Positions 45,605 to 51,293 of a DNA stretch of 51,293 nucleotides are shown here, piece by piece. Below the pieces are notes generated by a model. That model saw only the letters and a list, made by a program, of their open reading frames with translations, was not told the DNA's origin and searched no databases. The DNA comes from Nitrospirota bacterium (GTDB lineage: Bacteria > Nitrospirota > Thermodesulfovibrionia > Thermodesulfovibrionales > JdFR-85), in NCBI GenBank assembly GCA_035873375.1, contig JAYWMQ010000005.1, positions 1-51,293 of the forward strand. Direction: 5' to 3'. Positions within the stretch are counted from its first letter, which is position 1. Each line of letters starts with the position of its first letter. The position numbers and the translations under genes are program-made.

Positions 45605-45940
45605 CTATCTTTTATCACTGAAATAATCACCAAGCAGTCCCCTGGAGTGTTCGTCCTCATGGCAGTAAACACAGAGATTTTCCCAGTTGGAACCATTCGG
45701 TGGATTATTCCTGGGATTTCCGTCCCTATGGTGGACGGTCAGGAGATGCCTGTCTTTATAATCAAACTCTCTTGCACATTTGGCGCAGATAAGCCCGTGA
45801 ATCTTCAGTGAACGTTCCCTGTAACTGGTGGCAGGGGAGCTCTTCTCCTTTAATTCCCTGACAATATCAGCAGCAGACTTGTTGCTCTTTATCTTTTCAG
45901 GCCTTTGTTTTTTGTATGTTTTATTTCTTTTGCTTTGCAT
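45605..45940 (-). CDS. yajD: YajD family HNH nuclease
   Basis: A 111-residue HNH-domain protein. Basic N-terminus, then SLKIHGLICAKCAREFDYK, TVHHRDGNPRNN with the HNH core, and NLCVYCHEDEHSRG with the paired CXXC. The order matches E. coli YajD. HNH proteins of this type are metal-dependent nucleases, target unknown. It converges on the Endonuclease Q gene. Confidence 0.92.
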   Translation of the reverse strand: MQSKRNKTYKKQRPEKIKSNKSAADIVRELKEKSSPATSYRERSLKIHGLICAKCAREFDYKDRHLLTVHHRDGNPRNNPPNGSNWENLCVYCHEDEHSRGLLGDYFSDKR

Positions 45941-46099
45941 TTCAGTATATTTCCTGCCCCTGGTTACATAAGGAATTCAGGTGGCAAAATACCCTGCCGC
46001 ATCCCGTCCCGTGTTTTTGTTCCATATATTCAGGATATCAGGCTTTAATCCAAATGTCAACGGACCCGGCATGACCTTCAAAACCAGAAGAGCCATAAA

Positions 46100-46453
46100 T
46101 TATTTCGTTGCCTTATTTGCACAATAAATACACAAAAAAGATGTTGGATCGAATTCAAGGCGTTTAAGGGCAATTTCTTCCCCGCATTGAAGGCAATAGC
46201 CGAACTCGTCTTTATCAATTCTTTTTAAAGCAGCCTCTATCCGTTGCAGTTTAATACTCCTCCGGCGCCTGGATTCAATGGACATAGCTTGTGCCTGTAA
46301 AGCGTCCATTCTTGATAGACGGCCAACCCTGGTTTGATCGAGTTCTACTGTCTGGGCCCCCTCATTGCCCATTCGTTCTATCTCCTGCAGTTCATTGCGG
46401 ATTTTGAGTAATTTCTCCCTGAATGAGGCTATATCAATGCTGGATTTATTCAC
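46100..46453 (-). CDS. DksA/TraR C4-type zinc-finger protein
   Basis: A 117-residue DksA/TraR-family protein. A coiled-coil hairpin (about 5-80) with MDALQAQAMSIESRRRRSIK is followed by a zinc finger CLQCGE and FLCIYCA. These factors enter the RNA polymerase secondary channel and tune transcription, often with ppGpp. The coil tip lacks the classical Asp pair in an obvious position, so it may be a TraR-like modulator rather than true DksA. A 19-base hairpin precedes the start. Confidence 0.85.
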   Translation of the reverse strand: MNKSSIDIASFREKLLKIRNELQEIERMGNEGAQTVELDQTRVGRLSRMDALQAQAMSIESRRRRSIKLQRIEAALKRIDKDEFGYCLQCGEEIALKRLEFDPTSFLCIYCANKATK

Positions 46454-46472
46454 ATGGTCTCCTTGTCATACC

Positions 46473-46491
46473 CCTACGTTGTAAACGTAGG
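46473..46491. promoter_or_regulatory. 8-bp hairpin/palindrome upstream of the DksA-like gene
   Basis: CCTACGTT (46473-46480) pairs with AACGTAGG (46484-46491) around a 3-base loop. It starts 20 bases upstream of the ATG at 46453 and may be an operator or an mRNA hairpin. A partial copy of the sequence occurs near 14126. Confidence 0.4.
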
Positions 46492-46567
46492 AATGGTTTT
46501 ATTATATCAGTTTTATCTGTCTCATGGCTGGATTTTGGCCATGACCCGGCAACACCCAACTGCGCTG

Positions 46568-46990
46568 CTATTCTTCAAAACGTCTAACTGCCCTTCTCAG
46601 GAGTTTGTTCTTGCTGCGGCGCTGTTTGGCCTCCAGACGGCGTTTTTTTGATTGAAGCGTCGGCCTTGTCTTGCGACGGACTTTTGGCCTCTCTGCTGCC
46701 TTGCGGATCAATTCAACCAGCCTGTCGATTGCGTCCTGGCGGTTCTGCTCCTGTAAACGGAACCGCCGGGCATCAATGACCAGGGTGCCGTCTGCGGTAA
46801 TCCTCCTTCCGGCAAGACGGATAAGACGCTCCCGAACATCAACGGGCAAGGAAGAGTTTTTAACATCAAACCGAAGTTGAACGGCCGTAGCGGTCTTGTT
46901 AACTTTTTGCCCACCCGGCCCTGAAGCACGGATGAACTTCAGATGAATTTCGCTCTCGTCAATCGAGATGCCTTCAGTGATATGAATCAT
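46568..46990 (-). CDS. arfB: Alternative ribosome-rescue factor ArfB (peptidyl-tRNA hydrolase)
   Basis: A 140-residue ArfB/YaeJ protein. The catalytic GGQ loop is SGPGGQKVN (GGQ at 26-28), followed by TAVQLRFDV and the basic C-terminal tail rich in Lys and Arg that enters the mRNA channel of stalled ribosomes. It releases nascent chains on ribosomes without a stop codon. The length matches E. coli ArfB (140). Confidence 0.95.
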   Translation of the reverse strand: MIHITEGISIDESEIHLKFIRASGPGGQKVNKTATAVQLRFDVKNSSLPVDVRERLIRLAGRRITADGTLVIDARRFRLQEQNRQDAIDRLVELIRKAAERPKVRRKTRPTLQSKKRRLEAKQRRSKNKLLRRAVRRFEE

Positions 46991-47163
46991 GTTTCTATTT
47001 TACCCTTTACTGAAAAGATATTCATCTCCTGGTCTCAAATAGAGAGGGGAAGAAATGTTCCGGCTGGACCATGCTGCTGTATCTCAGGCATGTAAGAGGG
47101 ATGAAGACAGGAAGGAGGTGTGAAAGCAGTTAGTTATGTTGAATGTTGAGACCTGCCCCCTAT

Positions 47164-48471
47164 TCAAACTGACTTCAATGTCCCCGTCCAGGTTTCAAAG
47201 GCAGGAAAATCTTTTTTTCTTTCCTCTTTTCTATAAAAAATAGTGTAGGTAAGGGTTTTCCAGCCAATGAAACCCAAGCCTTCTTTGCTTTTGCGGTATC
47301 TGGTACGCCATGTGCCTGTATTTAAATAGACCTGTTCCTTTGGAGCAGGCCCTTCTATAACACGTATAGGTGCCTGGAGGGGTTCATGGGTGTGACCATA
47401 GACAATATATCTTATCTGACTATCCAGGTGTAGATACTCCTTTGGTGCGGCCTCTAAAAGGTCATCCCCGACAAGACTGTTTTTCACTTTCTCTAAAAGG
47501 GGCATTAGTTTTTCAAGAGGAAATATCTTGAATTTTTCAAGAAGATATAGTGCAGACTGGATTTTATCCGCCTCATCCAGAAAGTCATACCATTTATCAT
47601 GATGGTCATACCATTTCTTTACGAACTCCAAATCATTAAATTCCCGTATCACTTCATCAACTGCATCCTCAATAACTTCCTTTAAAGAAAGGTTCCTCTT
47701 TACCTGGTAGAGCAGCCATTCCAGGGTAGCTGAAAACGGCCTGACATTTTCAATCTCTTGCAGGTTTCTTTTTAAGGCATGTTGCTCCTTTTTCGGTAAT
47801 TTTTTGATTTCTTTCCTGTTCATTATCTTCCACGGAAGCTTTGCTATCAGTTCTGTAGTTATAGGATCACCAATGGGCATCCTCATGTAATCTTCATGAT
47901 TATAAGAAACCCCTCCCTCATAATTAAATTTGTCATATTCATGACCATGTCTGGCAAAGACACCATAGGAGATATCTTCAAAGCAGTGCTCAAACGGGAT
48001 ATTGCGAGAGGGGATTCGAAGCCACTTGCTTACCTTTTTCCTCAGGCTTTTATATTTGTTACACAGTCTATCGTGATTTCCGGGAATATAGATTCTCTCC
48101 GGTTCAACCGGAAGATCAAACTCCTCTTTTAATTCACCCTTCAAAAGATTAAAGGTTTGCTGATTTTTCTTTATTATTTCATCAAATATAGTATTTGCAT
48201 GGGTTTCAATCCCTTTTTCATCATTTCCCCAGGGCCTCTTACTGACAGGAATCTTTCTGCCCTTATGTTTAAACCACATTTCCGTCCTGAGCAAGTCAAA
48301 GATATCTCCCAGGAAGACAATTTTAATCTCTTCTACCGGCCTTCCTTTTTTAGTCATCCAATCAACTGCACCTTTAATATCTTCAAAGAAGATTCGAAAG
48401 GCATCTGCCGGAACGTTATGCTCTCCGGCACTTCCATCAACAAAATGAAGGTCACTGATAAAAATGAGCAT
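47164..48471 (-). CDS. Calcineurin-like metallophosphoesterase
   Basis: A 435-residue protein with metallophosphoesterase motifs in order: ISDLHFVDGS (1-14), LGDIFDLL, GNHDRL, ARHGHEYD and YGHTHEP near the end. A long helical insert (about 210-330) separates the second half and is not part of LpxH-type enzymes. The dimetal site is complete, so it is probably an active phosphatase or phosphodiesterase; substrate unknown. A short open frame overlaps its start. Confidence 0.88.
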   Translation of the reverse strand: MLIFISDLHFVDGSAGEHNVPADAFRIFFEDIKGAVDWMTKKGRPVEEIKIVFLGDIFDLLRTEMWFKHKGRKIPVSKRPWGNDEKGIETHANTIFDEIIKKNQQTFNLLKGELKEEFDLPVEPERIYIPGNHDRLCNKYKSLRKKVSKWLRIPSRNIPFEHCFEDISYGVFARHGHEYDKFNYEGGVSYNHEDYMRMPIGDPITTELIAKLPWKIMNRKEIKKLPKKEQHALKRNLQEIENVRPFSATLEWLLYQVKRNLSLKEVIEDAVDEVIREFNDLEFVKKWYDHHDKWYDFLDEADKIQSALYLLEKFKIFPLEKLMPLLEKVKNSLVGDDLLEAAPKEYLHLDSQIRYIVYGHTHEPLQAPIRVIEGPAPKEQVYLNTGTWRTRYRKSKEGLGFIGWKTLTYTIFYRKEERKKDFPAFETWTGTLKSV

Positions 48472-48640
48472 ACTTTACCCCCTTTTCCATCAATCGGCCT
48501 GCCATGTATGAAAGAGATATCTCGCTTTTTGCAAGTTCATCGAGAGCAGGACGGTTTTTTTTGACAAAATCATTCACCTGTTCAACATAATCCCTGTCGA
48601 TTCCTCTATTAAATCTTCTCCCCCAAAAAGAATCACTATT
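48472..48640 (-). other. Possible gene remnant or tiny ORF overlapping the metallophosphoesterase start
   Basis: On the minus strand a stop-bounded stretch reads FWGRRFNRGIDRDYVEQ, then VNDFVKKNRPALDELAKSE and ends SYMAGRLMEKG; it finishes inside the next gene. A GTG near 48577 could start a 41-residue product, but its ribosome binding site is weak. The charged, helical composition looks protein-like, so this may be a decayed gene or an overlooked small ORF. A second frame over the same bases is also open, so the case is not decided. Confidence 0.3.
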
Positions 48641-48700
48641 CTGTCACGATTCAAGGGCCAAAAAACCTGATACCAAATACCTTCGCACCTTGCACAGTTT

Positions 48701-49180
48701 TTATTCTTCCACAATGAGCAGTGTCAACCCGCAATCACCGCACTCAACCGCATTGGCGCCCACGGGAGAACTGCATGCAGGACATTTCCCCTCGCTGACC
48801 AGTTCCTGTGACTCCCTGATCTCCGGATGGACCTCGGCAAAGTATTCCTCAATGCACTCCTGTGCCCGCTCGGCATCCTCCTCAGAGACCAGCAACTCCC
48901 AGGTATCACCGCAGCAACCCTTGTTGCATGAGTCCTCAGCATGAACGGTGCAGGAGATACCCGAATCGATGACAACATGATAGAGCTCATCAATCCATTT
49001 CAGGTCGCCCTTCCTGATTGCTACGGAATTCTGAACGGTCTGCGCCATGAGCCGCGCCCTTGCCTCCTGAGCCGCCTTGTTCTCTTCAGGGCTTAGAAGA
49101 AGAGTGCCGCAGTCGGCGCACTTCTCGATATGCGCAAAGTACTCGGTGGAGCAATCAGGACAGATCTTTATCTGTCTCAT
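48701..49180 (-). CDS. Protein with zinc ribbons at both ends (DUF2007-like core)
   Basis: A 159-residue protein with a zinc ribbon at each end: CPDC and CADC at the N-terminus, CPAC and CGDC at the C-terminus. Between them is a region resembling the small signal-transducing DUF2007 fold, with ELYHVVIDSGISCTVHAED, an acidic Cys-rich SCNKGCCGD loop and WELLVSEEDAERAQECI. It probably binds zinc structurally; the extra Cys loop is unusual. ATG at 49180 is preferred. Confidence 0.7.
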   Translation of the reverse strand: MRQIKICPDCSTEYFAHIEKCADCGTLLLSPEENKAAQEARARLMAQTVQNSVAIRKGDLKWIDELYHVVIDSGISCTVHAEDSCNKGCCGDTWELLVSEEDAERAQECIEEYFAEVHPEIRESQELVSEGKCPACSSPVGANAVECGDCGLTLLIVEE

Positions 49181-49647
49181 GGCATGAGACCAAGGCGGGA
49201 TTTTCTTAGAGTTCTTATTCTCAGGAATTTAATCAGCAAGATATAATCCTCCTATTCATATATAGTTTAACGAAGATTAATAAAAACGTCAAATCATACT
49301 TGAACTGAGTGACCCCGGATGCACCACATTAATATTGACAACATCAGGCGTTCTTTTGAAATAAACTCTCTAATTTTGAACCACTCTCTTTGAGGCCTAC
49401 GGTATTGTTATGCCCACAAGTTCATCCCCCTTTGAGCCTTAGCAATACACCATTGTCAGCATCTCAGAATCGGTTGCCTTCTGATGCCGTTTGAAGCTGA
49501 TATACAGGAAATCTGCCTCTTTGTCATAATCTATCCACATCTTGGTTTCAGGTAATCTGAGAGATAATCTCATGGAATTTTATTAATTTTATTTTTTCTG
49601 ACCCGTCAATTGGTTTGCATAGTGGGTATCAACGGAAGTTGCTCAAA
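49181..49647. other. Intergenic region with a DUF2283 remnant
   Basis: About 465 AT-rich bases between the zinc-ribbon gene and the RelE-type toxin. The only recognisable coding sequence is the DUF2283 remnant at 49379-49573. Short frames elsewhere carry no family features. Confidence 0.5.
49379..49573 (-). pseudogene. DUF2283 family protein remnant with two in-frame stops
   Basis: From an ATG at 49573 the frame reads MWIDYDKEADFLYISFKRH, matching the YDxEAD-LYI start of DUF2283 proteins. It then meets TAA, continues with GDELVGITIP, meets TAG, and ends with ASKRVV, which resembles the family's E-x-LVGIEIL-ASKR end. All three pieces lie in the same frame, so only the two stop codons (and small losses) disrupt the gene. 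DUF2283 genes often pair with DUF4258 toxins; none is found here. Confidence 0.65.
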
Positions 49648-49929
49648 TTAGCTCAGCTTCTTGATAAATTTCGCAACGTCTTTCTTGCTTAGAACTCTTA
49701 AAACAACAATCTCGTTACCGTCAATCATATAAAATACCCTGTACTTATCAATTCTCAACCTGTAAAAATCTGCATTTGTTCCCTTAATCTTCCTGATTAA
49801 TTTGCCCTTCGGAAAAGGGTTTTCCTTAAGAACGTTCATGCCATTTGTAATTTGTGTACAAATGCGGTCGCTGAAACCATCAAGGTCTTTTACAGCCCTG
49901 AGAGAAAGGATAATTTCGAAATTATCCAT
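49648..49929 (-). CDS. relE: RelE/ParE-type toxin
   Basis: A 93-residue toxin of the RelE/ParE superfamily, starting at ATG 49929. Features are LSLRAVKDLDGFSDRI, NPFPKGKLIRKIKG, the RLRIDKYRVFYMID core and a C-terminal VLSKKDVAKFI helix. The YRVFYMI strand is the catalytic or binding face in this family. RelE cuts ribosomal A-site mRNA; ParE poisons gyrase; which one applies cannot be told by sequence. It overlaps the antitoxin end by eight bases. Confidence 0.88.
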   Translation of the reverse strand: MDNFEIILSLRAVKDLDGFSDRICTQITNGMNVLKENPFPKGKLIRKIKGTNADFYRLRIDKYRVFYMIDGNEIVVLRVLSKKDVAKFIKKLS

Positions 49930-50185
49930 GCCTCTTTTTTCTGTTGGCAAGGTAGTCTTTTAGTTTTATACCATCTTTACGTTTATACTCTTGCCGTGCC
50001 TCCTCAAGGACATCAAGAAGTTCCGGGCTTTGTTCGAGCAAATAATCATCGAAATCCTCCTCCGAAATTGCTGTTATTATTGCCCTTGGCTTACCCTTTG
50101 ATGTAATAATCACTGCCTCCTTCTCAGCTGTTCTGAGTATCTCGGACGTCTTATTCTTAAGTTCCCTTACATTTGCAAACTTCAT
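49922..50185 (-). CDS. Phd/YefM-type antitoxin
   Basis: An 87-residue antitoxin: the N-terminal MKFANVRELKNKTSEIL is a DNA-binding strand-helix start, with AVIITSKGKPRAIIT typical of the Phd/YefM fold and a helical toxin-binding C-terminus. It neutralises the downstream RelE-type protein and represses the operon through palindromes just upstream (50199-50218). The frame and length are normal, so the TA pair looks intact. Confidence 0.9.
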   Translation of the reverse strand: MKFANVRELKNKTSEILRTAEKEAVIITSKGKPRAIITAISEEDFDDYLLEQSPELLDVLEEARQEYKRKDGIKLKDYLANRKKRHG

Positions 50186-50198
50186 CTTTCACCTCTAT

Positions 50199-50218
50199 GT
50201 AGCTACATTTATAGCTAC
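50199..50218. promoter_or_regulatory. Probable Phd operator
   Basis: GTAGCTAC (50199-50206), itself a perfect palindrome, is followed after five bases by TAGCTAC (50212-50218). The pair lies 14-33 bases upstream of the antitoxin start, the usual place for Phd/YefM autoregulation. Confidence 0.65.
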
Positions 50219-50489
50219 TATGACATATCATCAGGGTTATGTCAACACTCTCAACTCCTTCATTTGGAGCAGCCCTTGCAGAACCTTCTCATATCCTTTC
50301 CACTCCAAACAATCATCCCATTTTTGCTATCTTCTTTTGTTGTCAAAAGTAAAATAGTCATCATAAGCAGCCTCTTCACTTATAAAACCCTCTTTTACCT
50401 TCGAATCAAATTCGAACACATCTTTAACACCATACTTCTTCGTCAGTAGAATGTCACGCAAAGTTCGTCCCCTTCAAAGGCCCCGATAG
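50219..50489. other. Intergenic region with a possible gene remnant at 50327-50461
   Basis: On the minus strand an open stretch of 44 codons (50461 to 50327) contains LLTKKYGVKDVFEFDSKVKE and ISEEAAYDDYF. It has the look of a small accessory gene, but it begins at a TTG right after a stop and has no ribosome binding site. I do not recognise a family. A plus-strand frame over the same bases is unlikely to be real. Confidence 0.35.
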
Positions 50490-50960
50490 TTAGAGAATGT
50501 TAGCCAGCAATTTGGAGCCAGAGTCTGGCATCCGGTCTCCCTTGGTCATCTCGAAGAACCAGTAACGTGTATTGAACTCAACCGCGGGATTGAGCTCCAG
50601 TGCCGCAAGCGGGAACTCGATATGGTAAGTAGCACCACTTACAACGGGTGTCCCCGAGTACTTCAGGATGTCGTACAGACCGGGGCTGGATTCTTTGGAA
50701 ACTGTAAAGGATCCGGCTCCGCAGCGAACTAAAAAATCCGCATCCCCATCACTGTCATGATCGAAATAGTAGAAGAAGTCCATTGATGAGTAGTTACTGT
50801 AGAAGACGATATCGGTTATTACATTAACGCGATTGTGAGTAACGGTTGAGCTTTTGAAGTCAATGCCGTCGGGGACGCCCGATTCGTTCGGATCAACACA
50901 CCCTGCCAGGAAGAACACTAAGCCAAGAACCGGCAGAGCGATAAAGACCTTTTTTTTCAC
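50490..50960 (-). CDS. Lipoprotein of unknown function, 156 aa
   Basis: A predicted lipoprotein: basic N-terminus KKK, a hydrophobic VFIALPVLGLVFF segment, then lipobox LAGC with the acylated Cys. The mature part contains an acidic repeat-like DHDSDGDADF and an RCGAGSF strand, consistent with an extracytoplasmic beta-rich domain. The GTG at 50960 is the likely start (GAGAGGA upstream); the longer frame to 51032 would put about 24 extra residues before the signal peptide. No homologous family is recognised. Confidence 0.7.
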   Translation of the reverse strand: MKKKVFIALPVLGLVFFLAGCVDPNESGVPDGIDFKSSTVTHNRVNVITDIVFYSNYSSMDFFYYFDHDSDGDADFLVRCGAGSFTVSKESSPGLYDILKYSGTPVVSGATYHIEFPLAALELNPAVEFNTRYWFFEMTKGDRMPDSGSKLLANIL

Positions 50961-51032
50961 AAGATATCTTCCTCTCTCGTTAAACCTCCGAATTATATGC
51001 TGGAACTGCAATAGTTTAGTGAGTCTATTCAT

Positions 51033-51293
51033 CTTACACCTCCCAATATTCTTGCAGCCTTAATTGAACTGCTTTATTTTCTTCCTCGTCGATAGTTCTG
51101 CATAGTGTGCAACAGGGTGTCCTCAACGTCCCCTTTTCCAGTTAAACCGTGTACAAAACCTTAACGGTGCTTTATAAAACACCTACTACGTTAGTCTGAC
51201 TACAGCATTACATTATTGGTAGCTTAGGTAAAGGTAAAATTCACATCCGGGTTGTATTTCTTGGCAGATAATAAGCACCATTTTTTATAAGGC
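51033..51293. other. Intergenic end of the window
   Basis: Upstream of the lipoprotein gene, about 260 bases run to the window edge. On the minus strand one short stretch (about 51078-51141) reads GKGDVEDTLLHTMQNYRRGR and ends at a stop; it might be the tail of a lost gene, but there is no start. Nothing else is recognised. Confidence 0.35.

Overview
The window is a piece of a Gram-negative bacterial chromosome, probably from an anaerobe-leaning, deep-branching group such as Nitrospirota or Desulfobacterota. Pointers to this are a full GlnE, a DUF1015 protein, a tetraheme cytochrome c with a signal peptide, a lipoprotein with a lipobox, a bacterial Endonuclease Q homologue and a DsrE-type protein. 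The assignment is inference: no rRNA or other phylogenetic marker is present. Housekeeping genes (glycolysis, nitrogen regulation, repair, proteolysis, RNA helicases) alternate with AT-rich accessory patches that hold an IS fragment, toxin-antitoxin genes, gene remnants and one compact three-gene cassette.

Layout. 1-1950: ISL3 transposase tail, a dispersed repeat and two genes of unknown function. 1998-7997: ABC-F ATPase, a run of small genes (YwbE, GIY-YIG, parvulin, zinc ribbon, SpeE-like), then minus-strand DUF1456, SWIB, a second SpeE-like paralogue and a YqaA-type membrane protein. 8170-11052: an AT-rich minus-strand operon of an sce7726-type predicted nuclease, an sce7725 (T4 beta-like) protein and a zinc-ribbon RES-domain protein. 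This is the best candidate here for a poorly described, defence-like system. 11418-13795: DEAD-box helicase, SlyX and RNase D-like exonuclease. 13796-15061: a gene graveyard with an SDR remnant, a regulated promoter driving a small gene of unknown function, a dispersed repeat and a beheaded hicBA pair. 15062-18722: pgk, gap and DUF1015. 18951-22983: glnE, a glnA broken by an internal deletion, and tRNA-Ala(CGC).

23094-26203: tetraheme cytochrome, ATPase-receiver protein, HDOD protein, and a DsrE-like gene framed by a textbook promoter and terminator. 26227-36052: ftsH, uvrD/pcrA, maf, an HI0933-type flavoprotein, rhlE-like helicase and tex. 36316-44114: a plus-strand cluster that starts with a YHS/thioredoxin-reductase-like fusion and runs through a GalT-like transferase, an FAD oxidoreductase with a Cys-rich tail and an EgtD-type histidine methyltransferase into a copper-handling module (His-rich peptide, DUF5676, CopA, cupredoxin, YHS). 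44317-48471: Endonuclease Q, YajD HNH nuclease, DksA-like, ArfB and a metallophosphoesterase. 48472-51293: zinc-ribbon protein, DUF2283 remnant, an intact Phd/RelE pair and a lipoprotein.

How genes work together. GlnE would adenylylate glutamine synthetase, but the adjacent glnA reads as defective. Tight gene spacing suggests translational coupling in the sce7726-sce7725-RES cassette, helicase-SlyX, ATPase/receiver-HDOD, helicase-tex, and oxidoreductase-EgtD.
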